In this document: positions 1 through 7,473 of the stretch, piece after piece
Layout: the number at the start of each line of letters is the position of its first letter
Numbering within the stretch: the first letter of the stretch is position 1
Assembly (NCBI GenBank): GCA_964398185.1
Contig: CAYNML010000008.1
Coordinates: forward strand, 1 to 64,000
Reading direction: 5' to 3'
DNA from: Fen-1058 sp964398185
Lineage (GTDB): Bacteria; Chloroflexota; Anaerolineae; Fen-1058
Length of the DNA stretch: 64,000 nucleotides
The notes under the pieces: generated by a model
The model's database searches: none
What the model was told of the DNA's origin: nothing
The model's input: only the letters and a program-made list of their open reading frames with translations
Position numbers and translations under genes: made by a program

Positions 1-14
1 GCATGGGGCCTCCT
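1..14 (-). other. RBS and start codon of a gene leaving the window
   Basis: Read on the minus strand, positions 14 to 9 spell AGGAGG and an ATG lies at 4 to 2, four bases further on. This looks like the start of a gene running leftwards out of the window. It lies directly beyond the attI-like core and points away from the integrase gene, where the first gene of an integron array would be expected. Only the start codon is visible, so nothing can be said about the product. Confidence 0.4.
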
Positions 15-34
15 GATTTGCGAGTGAGATGACT

Positions 35-60
35 GTTGAACAGCGTCCGTCCAACTTAGT
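35..60 (-). other. attI-like integron recombination core
   Basis: On the minus strand this stretch contains AAGTTGGAC, matching the integron core GTTRRRY (positions 55 to 49), followed seven bases later by GTTCAAC (41 to 35), which fits the inverse core RYYYAAC. Integron attI sites lie just upstream of intI and end in such a core (AAAGTTAGGC in attI1), with the cassette array transcribed away from intI. Position and orientation fit exactly. No attC fold is recognisable in the visible bases, so the presence of an array beyond the edge is inference. Confidence 0.5.
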
Positions 61-94
61 ACTTGATCGACACTTACAACGTAACAGCCTATAG

Positions 95-122
95 ATGACA
101 ATCGTCCAGAATATTGTAAAAT
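95..122 (+). promoter_or_regulatory. Candidate promoter of the integron integrase
   Basis: ATGACA (95-100) and TAAAAT (117-122) are separated by 16 bases and lie about 70 bases upstream of the integrase ATG. The match to the sigma-70 consensus is moderate. No LexA box of the type that controls some intI genes was seen. Confidence 0.35.
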
Positions 123-193
123 AAGGGATGACCGCCACCTAAACCGCCAAATACATTAGCATTGTACAACTGCTTTTATCCCAGAGTCAAGTC

Positions 194-1144
194 ATGGCCA
201 AAAAACTGCTCGACCAAATGCGCGACGCGCTCCGTCTCAAACACTACTCCTACCGCACCGAAGAAACCTACCTGGACTGGGTCAAACGCTACATCCTTTT
301 CCACGGCAAGCGCCATCCCGCCGAGATGGGCGCTCCCGAAATTCAAGCCTTTCTGATCCACCTGGCCACCCAGCGCCAGGTCGCAGCCTCCACTCAAAAT
401 CAAGCCCTCAGCGCCATCCTCTTCCTCTACCGTGAAGTGCTGCACCAAGAAGTGGAACCCGTGCTGCTCTCCAGTGCCAAACGCCCCGAACGCCTCCCCA
501 CCGTCTTGACCCATGACGAAGTCCTGCGTCTTCTCGCCCACCTGAGCGGCGTTTACAAGCTGATGGCTCAAATCCTGTACGGCTCCGGCTTGCGCCTGAT
601 GGAATGTGTTCGTCTGCGCATCAAGGATATTGACTTTGAATATCAGACCATCACCGTCCGCGACGGCAAAGGCGAAAAAGACCGTGTGACGCCTCTACCC
701 CAATCCATTGCTTCCGATCTGAAGCGTCAGATCGAACGCGTCCGCCTGCTGCATGAAGAAGACCTGCAAGCCGGCGCCGGCGAAGTCTATCTGCCCGACG
801 CTCTGGCGATCAAATATCCCAACGCCGCGCGCGAGTTCATCTGGCAATATCTTTTCCCCGCCTCCAAACGTTCCGCTGACCCGCGCAGCGGGCAGGAGCG
901 CCGCCATCATCTTGATCCCTCCGCGCTGCAGCGTGCTGTCAGAGACGCCGCCCAAAAAGCGGGGATTCCCAAACGGGTTAGCTGTCACACGTTACGACAT
1001 TCCTTCGCCACCCACTTGCTCCAAAACGGCTACGACATTAGAACTGTCCAGGAATTATTAGGCCATAAGGACGTGAGAACCACGATGATCTACACCCACG
1101 TCCTCAATCGCAGCGGCCTCGCCGTCCGTTCCCCGCTCGACTGA
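194..1144 (+). CDS. intI: Integron integrase (tyrosine recombinase, IntI family)
   Basis: A 316-residue tyrosine recombinase that would insert and excise gene cassettes between attI and attC sites. The SAM-like N-terminal domain occupies about residues 1-100. The catalytic residues are visible as Arg134 (SGLR), Lys159, His265 and Arg268 (HTLRH), His291 (LLGH) and Tyr300 (MIYTH). Relative to IntI1 of class 1 integrons all are offset by exactly 12 residues (146, 277, 280, 303, 312). The diagnostic integron-specific insertion is present at about 198-235 (LPDALAIKYPN, then DPRSG), which distinguishes it from XerC/XerD. The C-terminus VRSPLD is also IntI-like. It appears intact. The attI-like core lies 140 bases upstream, so any array should extend left of the window. 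Confidence 0.93.
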   Translation: MAKKLLDQMRDALRLKHYSYRTEETYLDWVKRYILFHGKRHPAEMGAPEIQAFLIHLATQRQVAASTQNQALSAILFLYREVLHQEVEPVLLSSAKRPERLPTVLTHDEVLRLLAHLSGVYKLMAQILYGSGLRLMECVRLRIKDIDFEYQTITVRDGKGEKDRVTPLPQSIASDLKRQIERVRLLHEEDLQAGAGEVYLPDALAIKYPNAAREFIWQYLFPASKRSADPRSGQERRHHLDPSALQRAVRDAAQKAGIPKRVSCHTLRHSFATHLLQNGYDIRTVQELLGHKDVRTTMIYTHVLNRSGLAVRSPLD

Positions 1145-1146
1145 CT

Positions 1147-1183
1147 GGCAATCTACAATCTCAAATCTGAAATCTAAAATCGC
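1147..1183. repeat. Simple AATCT/AAATC repeat tract
   Basis: A short run of near-repeats of the type AATCTNAAATC fills the gap between the integrase stop codon and the permease ATG. It leaves no room for an ordinary promoter and resembles the other simple-sequence tracts found between genes in this window. Confidence 0.5.
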
Positions 1184-2935
1184 ATGAAGCGTCTCCTCGT
1201 CCCGATCGTCCCTCTCGCCTTTCTCGCCGTCTTCTTCTGCTACCCGCTGGCGAGCATCACCCTGCGCGGACTGGCGCCCGACGGTGTGCTCGATCTCTCC
1301 GCCTTCGGCCAGATCATCGGCAGCGAATTTTATCGCGCGACGTTGTGGTTCACCTTCTGGCAGGCGGCCGTCTCCACCGTGTTGACGATCCTCGCCGCGT
1401 TTCCAGCGGCCTACGTCATGGCCCGCTATACTTTTCGCGGCAAGTCGTTGATCAATGCCTTGACGCTGGTGCCCTTCGTCATGCCCACGGTGATCGTCGC
1501 GGCGGGGTTCATGGCGTTGATCGGCCCGCGCGGCTGGATCAATGACCTGCTGCGCGTCGTGTTGGGGGTGTCTTACGCCCCGATCGATATTCAGAACACG
1601 ATCTGGATCATCCTGCTGGCGCACGTGTTTTACAACTTCGCCGTGGCCCTGCGCCTCATCAGCGGCTTCTGGAGCAATCTCGATCCGCAGATCACTTCGG
1701 CGGCGCGGGTCTTGGGCGCAAGCAAGTGGCGCGCCTTCCGCGAAGTGACGCTGCCCCTGCTGCGTCCCGCGATCTTCGCCGCCGCCCTGTTGATCTTCAT
1801 CTTCGACTTCACCTCCTTCGGCGTGATCCTGATCCTGGGCGGCCCGCGCTTCAACACGATCGAAACCGCCATCTACCGCAAGACGCTGATCGATTTCGAT
1901 CTACCGCTGGCCACAGCTTTGGCGCTGGTGCAGTTAGCGTGTACCTTTGCCATGATCATCCTCTACACCCGTCTGCAAAATCGCGCCGTGGTCCCGCTCG
2001 ATCTGCGCCCGCGCACCGTCACGCAAAAACGACCGACCACGCGCCGCGCCAAGGTGTTCCTGTTGATCGTAACGATCTCCATGCTCAGTCTCTTGCTGCT
2101 GCCGCTGGTGGCTTTGATCGCCCGCTCGTTCGTGGTGAACAACGCGCTCTCCTTCGACAACTATCTGAACCTGGCGACCAATCCGCGCGGCTCGGTGTTG
2201 TTCGTACCGCCGCTCACGGCGCTGGGCAATTCGCTGTTGTTTGCACTCATCACCACAGCGGTGGCATTGCTCATCGGGACGTTGGCGGCCTATGCATCCA
2301 CATCGCCTGTGACCAAAGCCCGCTCACATACCCCGCACTCTCACTTTGCTCGGCGACCTGTGGCGCAAGTTGACAACTTGCGCGGCGAGATATCATCTCG
2401 CCCTACAGCTGCGCGGCGGCTGAACTGGCAGTTCATCATGGAACCGCTCTGGGCCTTACCGCTGGGCGCATCCGCCGTGACGCTGGGCTTCGGCTTTCTG
2501 ATCGGCTTTCCGACGCTGCGCTCGTCGTGGATCATGATCCCGTTGGCGCATTCGCTCGTCGCCTTTCCGTTTGTCGTGCGCACCATCACGCCCGCGCTGC
2601 GCAGCATCCACTCGAACTTGCATGAAGCCGCGCAAGTGATGGGCGCCGATCCGTCGCGCGTCTGGCGCGAGATCGATCTGCCCATCCTGGGTCGCGCCAT
2701 GCTCATCGGCGGCGCGTTTGCCTTCGCCATCTCGCTGGGTGAATTCGGCGCCACGGCCATGCTGGCCCGCGCGGAGATGCCCACCCTGCCCTATGCCATC
2801 TTTCGCTATCTCAGCCAGCCCGGCTCGCTCAACTACGGGCAGGCCATGGCGATGAGCACCGTCTTGATGCTCGTCGTCGCGCTCAGCCTCGTCGCCATCG
2901 ATCGCTTCCGGATCGGCGAGATTGGCGAGTTTTAA
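1184..2935 (+). CDS. ABC transporter permease, iron(III)/thiamine type, fused two-domain
   Basis: A 583-residue inner-membrane permease made of two BPD_transp_1 halves, as in FbpB and ThiP. Each half carries the cytoplasmic EAA loop that docks the ATPase: around residues 175-200 (ARVLGASKWRAF) and 480-505 (AAQVMGADPSRVW). The SLGEFGA segment after the second loop is typical of the thiamine/iron subfamily. The ATPase gene lies downstream at 3706, but no substrate-binding protein is encoded nearby, so the substrate is unproven. Between the halves (about residues 375-420) there is a basic, non-membrane insertion encoded by a double palindrome. Relatives pass directly from LAAYA to the next membrane helix here. 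Confidence 0.88.
   Translation: MKRLLVPIVPLAFLAVFFCYPLASITLRGLAPDGVLDLSAFGQIIGSEFYRATLWFTFWQAAVSTVLTILAAFPAAYVMARYTFRGKSLINALTLVPFVMPTVIVAAGFMALIGPRGWINDLLRVVLGVSYAPIDIQNTIWIILLAHVFYNFAVALRLISGFWSNLDPQITSAARVLGASKWRAFREVTLPLLRPAIFAAALLIFIFDFTSFGVILILGGPRFNTIETAIYRKTLIDFDLPLATALALVQLACTFAMIILYTRLQNRAVVPLDLRPRTVTQKRPTTRRAKVFLLIVTISMLSLLLLPLVALIARSFVVNNALSFDNYLNLATNPRGSVLFVPPLTALGNSLLFALITTAVALLIGTLAAYASTSPVTKARSHTPHSHFARRPVAQVDNLRGEISSRPTAARRLNWQFIMEPLWALPLGASAVTLGFGFLIGFPTLRSSWIMIPLAHSLVAFPFVVRTITPALRSIHSNLHEAAQVMGADPSRVWREIDLPILGRAMLIGGAFAFAISLGEFGATAMLARAEMPTLPYAIFRYLSQPGSLNYGQAMAMSTVLMLVVALSLVAIDRFRIGEIGEF
2363..2402. repeat. Double-hairpin palindromic element inside the permease gene
   Basis: Two perfect inverted repeats abut each other: GCGCAAGTT-gac-AACTTGCGC (2363-2383) and GGCGAGAT-atc-ATCTCGCC (2384-2402). 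They are translated in frame as part of an extra loop between the two permease domains. The layout matches the double hairpin at 5357-5400. Confidence 0.85.
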
Positions 2936-2951
2936 TCCCCCGGCGCGATCA

Positions 2952-2980
2952 TTGCAAGGGCCCAAAGCGAGTGCTATACT
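2952..2980 (+). promoter_or_regulatory. Promoter of the AbrB-PIN toxin-antitoxin pair
   Basis: TTGCAA (2952-2957) and TATACT (2975-2980) are separated by exactly 17 bases, and the antitoxin ATG follows 31 bases later with AGGAGG at 3000-3005. The toxin-antitoxin pair therefore has its own sigma-70 promoter inside the ABC transporter cluster. Confidence 0.7.
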
Positions 2981-3011
2981 TTGAGCAGCAGGGGTAAGCA
3001 GGAGGCGACCG

Positions 3012-3287
3012 ATGGTCATTGGAATCGCACAGACCGCCAACGGTATCATCACTTTGCCCGCCGATATGCGCGACGCGCTGGGCGACGCTGAAAAAGTGCT
3101 AGTGATTCAAGCCGAGGATGGTCTCTATCTCAAACGGATTGAAGCGCCGCGCCGTGGCGGATTACTTGAGCTGGCTGACAAACTGGCCGCCTTAAACGAG
3201 ACCGCTCCGATCACGCCGGAAGAAATCGAAGCCGAAATTGCCGCTGTGCGCGCCGAAAAGCGAGCTCGCCGTGCGAGTGGTGCTTGA
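3012..3287 (+). CDS. AbrB/MazE-like antitoxin
   Basis: A 91-residue protein with an N-terminal swapped-hairpin AbrB-type DNA-binding segment (GIITLPADMRDALGDAEKV, then LVIQAEDGLYLKRI, about residues 10-43) and a charged helical C-terminal half. That half would wrap and neutralise the downstream PIN toxin. A strong AGGAGG precedes the ATG. It overlaps the toxin frame, as in translationally coupled pairs, and probably represses its own promoter at 2952-2980. The family is inferred from fold features; sequence identity to named antitoxins cannot be judged here. Confidence 0.72.
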   Translation: MVIGIAQTANGIITLPADMRDALGDAEKVLVIQAEDGLYLKRIEAPRRGGLLELADKLAALNETAPITPEEIEAEIAAVRAEKRARRASGA

Positions 3288-3702
3288 TACGAACACCATC
3301 ATCTCCGGCTTGTTGTGGAAGGGGGCGCCGCACGCCGTACTCGCCTTGATCGAGCAAGGCCAGGTTAGCCCCTATATTTCTCCGCCGCTTATCACCGAAC
3401 TGCGCGAAGTCCTTGAACGCCCCAAATTCAAGCCCCGTTTGGAGGCCGTGACCGAAACCTCTGACAACGCCCTTGGTCGTTATCTGCAATATGCTGAAGT
3501 CGTTGACGCGCCGCCGACCCCGCCGTTGGTAGCGGCGCGCGATCCCGACGATGATCATGTACTGGCTTGCGCGGTGGCTGTGCCCGTGGACTACATCGTG
3601 TCCGGTGATGGGCATTTGCTCGATCTGGGCAGATACGAAGGCATACCCATTTTGAGTGCGGCGGATTTCATGGCGGCATACCAGAAGTCAATCACCTCTT
3701 AA
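3271..3702 (+). CDS. PIN-domain toxin (putative ribonuclease)
   Basis: A PIN-family ribonuclease toxin of about 143 residues. The start at GTG 3271 gives the usual VRVVLDTNTIISGLL N-terminus with the first metal-binding Asp. Longer in-frame starts would add a tail overlapping the antitoxin without family resemblance. Further acidic residues occur in RDPDDDHVLACA and SGDGHLL, matching the PIN active site. The frame overlaps the antitoxin by 17 bases, which suggests coupled translation. The next gene, the ABC ATPase, starts three bases after its stop codon. The module therefore sits tightly between two subunits of one transporter. Confidence 0.82.
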   Translation: MRVVLDTNTIISGLLWKGAPHAVLALIEQGQVSPYISPPLITELREVLERPKFKPRLEAVTETSDNALGRYLQYAEVVDAPPTPPLVAARDPDDDHVLACAVAVPVDYIVSGDGHLLDLGRYEGIPILSAADFMAAYQKSITS

Positions 3703-3705
3703 TGT

Positions 3706-4794
3706 ATGCTTCTGCTGCAAGTTTCGCACCTCTCAAAAACATTTGGCGACAAACCCATCCTCGACGACGTCTCGCTCAGCATCGAGGCGCGTGAGATTGT
3801 CTGCCTGCTCGGCCCGTCGGGCTGCGGCAAGACGACGCTGCTGCGTCTCATCGCCGGGCTGGAAACCGCCGACCGCGGCGCCATCACGTTCGACAGGCAG
3901 GACGTGCAGCACGTTCCCGTGCATCAACGCCGCTTTGGCCTCATGTTTCAAGACTTCGCATTGTTTCCGCACAAGAACGTCTGGGACAACGTCATCTTCG
4001 GGCTGCGCATGCAAAACCTGCCTGCTGATCAGATTCAGCAGCTCGGGCACGAAGCGCTGGAACTGGTAGGACTCAGCGGCTTCGAAAAGCGCGACGTGCA
4101 TCAACTTTCCGGCGGCGAGCGGCAGCGCGTGGCTCTGGCGCGCAGCCTCGCCCCCAAGCCGCGCCTGCTGATGCTGGACGAACCGCTCGGCGCGCTCGAT
4201 CGGCAGCTGCGCGAAGAACTCATGCTCGAACTGCGCCGCATCCTGCAGGCCGCGCACCTCACGGCGATCTACGTCACGCACGATCAGTCCGAAGCGTTCG
4301 CCGTGGCCGATCGGGTGGCGGTGATGCGCGCGGGGAAAATCGAACAGATCGACTCGCCGCACGGCTTGTACGCGCAACCGGCCACCGACTTCGTTGCGCG
4401 CTTTCTGGGCATGCCCAACGTGATCGGCGGCACGGTGCTGAGTCGCGCGGCCAACGTCGTAGTGATCAACACCCCGATCGGGTTACTGCACGTCACGACC
4501 GATCGATCGCTGCACTCCGCTCAGACCGTGACGCTGCTCATCCGCTCGGAAGCGGCCGAGATTCACAGCGACGTCTTCGCCTCGGCCTCTGACGAGTGGT
4601 TTGCTGAAACCCCGCCCGCCAACGTGTTCACCGGCACGCTGCGCGAAGTCTCCTTTCGCGGCCGCTACCGGCGCGTGATCGTGCGCATCAACGAGATCGA
4701 TCTGGTCTTTGAGATCGAAACGCCCGCCCCGCTGCCCGCGCCCGGCGCCGTCGTTAAAGTTTCTTTACCAGCCGACGCCATCCGTATGATATGA
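3706..4794 (+). CDS. ABC transporter ATP-binding protein (FbpC/PotA type)
   Basis: A 362-residue ATPase that energises the permease encoded at 1184. Walker A is GPSGCGKT (36-43), the Q-loop FQDFALFP is near 81-88, the signature LSGGE is at 134-138, Walker B LLMLDEP at 154-160 and the switch His is His192 (YVTHDQ). The C-terminal third (about 240-362) forms a TOBE-type regulatory domain, as in iron, sulfate and polyamine importers. All catalytic motifs are intact. The PIN/AbrB pair separates it from the permease gene, so it is probably expressed by read-through or from the toxin-antitoxin promoter. Confidence 0.92.
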   Translation: MLLLQVSHLSKTFGDKPILDDVSLSIEAREIVCLLGPSGCGKTTLLRLIAGLETADRGAITFDRQDVQHVPVHQRRFGLMFQDFALFPHKNVWDNVIFGLRMQNLPADQIQQLGHEALELVGLSGFEKRDVHQLSGGERQRVALARSLAPKPRLLMLDEPLGALDRQLREELMLELRRILQAAHLTAIYVTHDQSEAFAVADRVAVMRAGKIEQIDSPHGLYAQPATDFVARFLGMPNVIGGTVLSRAANVVVINTPIGLLHVTTDRSLHSAQTVTLLIRSEAAEIHSDVFASASDEWFAETPPANVFTGTLREVSFRGRYRRVIVRINEIDLVFEIETPAPLPAPGAVVKVSLPADAIRMI

Positions 4795-4824
4795 TTGACT
4801 GGACTTTTGCCGCCGACGATCATC

Positions 4825-5316
4825 ATGCCGGATACCTTGACCGTTAAAAAACTCAACCTCAACCGTGAACTCGTCATCGCTTACGAGGGCGCCGTCGTCG
4901 AACGCACCGCCGACGCCATCGTGCTGGAAGCGCGTTTTCAGCGCCCCACCCTGGACCTCGGTTACACCGTCTTCGAGCACCGCGATCGCTTCGTCGAATA
5001 CTTCTACTCCGATCGCTGGTACAACATCTTCGAGATTCACTCCGTCCGCGACGATCACCTGAAGGGCTGGTACTGCAACATCGCGCAGCCGGCTGTCTTT
5101 GACGGCGCGACCATCGCGCAGATCGATCTCGCCCTCGACGTGTGGATCGATCCCGACGGCGCGTACCGCGTGCTCGATCAGGATGAGTTCGCCGCGCTCC
5201 CACTCGATCGCGCCACGCGCCTGCGCGCGCAGCAGGCCGTGGGCGAATTGCTCTACCTGCTTTATCACCGCGCCGCGCCGTTCACCTCCATCGATCGCCC
5301 GCATGCTGTGGTATAG
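4825..5316 (+). CDS. DUF402 family protein
   Basis: A protein of about 163 residues matching the DUF402/FomD-like fold, a small beta-barrel family that includes nucleoside phosphate hydrolases. The conserved core is visible in YFYSDRWYNIFEIHS, WYCNIAQPA, IDLALDVWIDPDG and LDQDEFAALPL. ATG 4825 is preferred over the TTG at 4795, which would begin right after the ATPase stop codon. The specific substrate is unknown and its link to the transporter is only positional. Confidence 0.75.
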   Translation: MPDTLTVKKLNLNRELVIAYEGAVVERTADAIVLEARFQRPTLDLGYTVFEHRDRFVEYFYSDRWYNIFEIHSVRDDHLKGWYCNIAQPAVFDGATIAQIDLALDVWIDPDGAYRVLDQDEFAALPLDRATRLRAQQAVGELLYLLYHRAAPFTSIDRPHAVV

Positions 5317-5356
5317 AAACCGGGTTGGCTCATCGATTGAATGTGTGCCAGGCTCT

Positions 5357-5400
5357 CCCACCGCGTCCCCGCGGTGGGTCGCCCGCGAGGACGCGGGCGA
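5357..5400. repeat. Double-hairpin palindromic element
   Basis: Two perfect abutting stem-loops: CCCACCGCG-tccc-CGCGGTGGG (5357-5378) and TCGCCCGCG-agga-CGCGGGCGA (5379-5400). There is no U-tract, so a terminator is unlikely. The organisation mirrors the element at 2363-2402, and a CAGCTGC follows within about ten bases in both cases. Confidence 0.75.
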
Positions 5401-5430
5401 TGAGCAGCTGCATTTTCTCCTCCCTCCCCG

Positions 5431-5459
5431 TTGCGTCATCCGTCCATCGCGGGTATAGT
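5431..5459 (+). promoter_or_regulatory. Promoter of the glycosyltransferase gene, possibly leaderless
   Basis: TTGCGT (5431-5436) and TATAGT (5454-5459) have a 17-base spacer. The ATG at 5467 begins only seven bases after the -10 box and has no Shine-Dalgarno sequence, so the transcript may start at or next to the start codon. Confidence 0.5.
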
Positions 5460-5466
5460 TGGCGCG

Positions 5467-7458
5467 ATGCTCACTCGTGCTCGTCGTCTCACTCCCTTGA
5501 CGTGGTTGGTCGCGCTGCTGCTCGTCGCGACTTTTTTGCGTTTGGCGGCCTGGCGCGACGCGCCGCCCGGCCTGCGCTTCGATGAGATGCTCGTCACGCT
5601 GCAAGCCGAAGAGATTCAGCAGGGCGCGCGCCCTGTCTACATCGACGCCATCTACGAAGAGCCGCTCTACCACTACCTCACCGCGCTGGCCTTCTCGCTC
5701 TTCGGCGCGCATCTCTTCACATTGCGCTTTGTCTCGCTGGCGCTGAGCGTCTTGACGATTCCGGTGTTGTACGTGCTGGCCCGCCGCATGATCGGCCAGC
5801 GCGCCGCGCTGCTCGCCACCGCGTTGTACGCGCTGTCCTTCTGGGCGTTGATGTACAGCCGCCTGGGTCTGCGCCTCATCGCCTTTCCCTTGCTGCTGAT
5901 GCTGGGCCTGTATTTCGTGTGGCGCGGACTCGCACGCCAGCGCCGCCTTGATTTTGTGTGGGCCGGTCTCTGGCTCGGCCTCGTCACATACACGTACGCC
6001 GCCATGCGCCTCCTGCCCGTGTGGTGGATCGCGCTGATCGTCTGCCTGATCCTCTGCGATCGGTCGCGCGCCCGCCGTAGCGCTCTCGGCTTGATCAGCA
6101 CGACGGCCATCGCGCTCGTCATCGCCCTGCCGATGATGCTGCACTTCACCAACAATCCCGCCGCCGATCGGCGGCTGGGCGAAGTCACCGGCCCGATCGA
6201 GGCGCTGCTCTCCGGCGATGTCTTTCCGTTGATCAACTCGACCGTCTTGACCGCAGCCATGTTCTTCGTGCAGGGCGATCCTGAAACGCTGTACAACATT
6301 CCCAATCGCCCGGTCTTCGATCTGCTCGCCGGGGCGTTGTTCGTCGTCGGAGTGGTGATGGCGCTGCAGCGTTGGCGCAACGTGAAGTCGGCGTTCCTGC
6401 TGGCGTGGCTCGCCGTGGGGCTGATCCCTTCCGTGTTGACGTGGCCCGCCGGCAGCCACAATCACACCCTCATGGCGCAGCCCGTCGTCTTCATGCTGGC
6501 CGGCCTGGGCGCCGCTTGCGTCGCCGCGCGCTTTCCCAGGATCGCGCCGATCTTGATCGCGCTGCTGCTGGGGCTTACCACCGCCCGATCGGTGATCGAC
6601 TACTTCAGCGGCTGGGCCTCACTGCCGGCGGTGCGCACGGAACATCAAGCCGGCATCGCCGCCATCGCGCCGCGCGTCGCCGAATTGGCGCGCGATCGCC
6701 CGGTGGTCTTCAGCAGCGGCGCCGTCACGCACTGGGAACCGTGGAGCGTGACGACGTTCCGTCTGACCGCCCCGCTCGGCTATACTGCCACCCGCTGGTT
6801 CGATGCCCGATCGAGTTTCATCTTCCCGCAGGGGCAGACCGACCTCACGCTGATCAACGCCGCGCTCGACGATCGCCCTGCGCCGCTCGATGGCCGCCTG
6901 AGCGAAGAGCTGTTCCCCACGGTTCAACCGCTCTCCGGCGGCGAGACGTACAGTGCCACGCAGGTAGTCTCGTCGCTCAACACGCGCCTCATCACGCTGA
7001 CGCAAGCGAGCGTGGCGTGGCCGCCGGAAGCGCAGGTCGCGCCGCCCGCGCAACTGCCGCTGACGTTCAGCGATCAACTCCAACTCATCGGTTACGATCT
7101 GCGCCGCACAGAGATTCCCATCGGCCGCAACATCCGGCTCACCACCTATTGGCGCGCGCAGCAGCCGCTGGGCAGCAAGCCAACGTCGATCTTCGTGCAC
7201 GTGCTCGATCAAGATGGTCATCTCGCCGCCCAGTGGGACGGCTTCACCATCGCACCGGAGTATGTGCAGGCGGGCGACATCATCGCGCAGGTGCATTTCA
7301 TTCCCATTCCGCCAAACTTCACGCCGGGCGAATATCAATTGGCGCTGGGGCGTTACTATCCCAGACAAGCGAATCAGCCTCGTCTTACGCTTCAGCTCGA
7401 CGGGCAGCCGGTGGCCGATCGGGTCTTGCTGCAACCTGTTCGCATGGTGCAGCCTTAA
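5467..7458 (+). CDS. Membrane glycosyltransferase, GT39/PMT-like
   Basis: A multi-pass membrane protein of about 663 residues resembling dolichyl-phosphate-mannose protein mannosyltransferases (GT-C fold). It starts with a membrane helix followed by the first-loop acidic motif FDEMLV. Some ten further hydrophobic segments precede a soluble C-terminal part (from about residue 480) rich in beta-strands. Such enzymes transfer sugar from a lipid carrier to proteins or envelope polymers outside the cell. ATG 5467 is chosen because the upstream TTG extension would lie inside the promoter. The acceptor is unknown. Confidence 0.75.
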   Translation: MLTRARRLTPLTWLVALLLVATFLRLAAWRDAPPGLRFDEMLVTLQAEEIQQGARPVYIDAIYEEPLYHYLTALAFSLFGAHLFTLRFVSLALSVLTIPVLYVLARRMIGQRAALLATALYALSFWALMYSRLGLRLIAFPLLLMLGLYFVWRGLARQRRLDFVWAGLWLGLVTYTYAAMRLLPVWWIALIVCLILCDRSRARRSALGLISTTAIALVIALPMMLHFTNNPAADRRLGEVTGPIEALLSGDVFPLINSTVLTAAMFFVQGDPETLYNIPNRPVFDLLAGALFVVGVVMALQRWRNVKSAFLLAWLAVGLIPSVLTWPAGSHNHTLMAQPVVFMLAGLGAACVAARFPRIAPILIALLLGLTTARSVIDYFSGWASLPAVRTEHQAGIAAIAPRVAELARDRPVVFSSGAVTHWEPWSVTTFRLTAPLGYTATRWFDARSSFIFPQGQTDLTLINAALDDRPAPLDGRLSEELFPTVQPLSGGETYSATQVVSSLNTRLITLTQASVAWPPEAQVAPPAQLPLTFSDQLQLIGYDLRRTEIPIGRNIRLTTYWRAQQPLGSKPTSIFVHVLDQDGHLAAQWDGFTIAPEYVQAGDIIAQVHFIPIPPNFTPGEYQLALGRYYPRQANQPRLTLQLDGQPVADRVLLQPVRMVQP

Positions 7459-7473
7459 GCGCAAGAGGTGAAC

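Noticed and set aside
4765..6465. A 566-residue open frame on the minus strand
   Set aside because: It is rich in Arg, Gln, His and Glu with no recognisable domain and lies opposite the DUF402 and glycosyltransferase genes. It is a shadow of GC-rich coding DNA.
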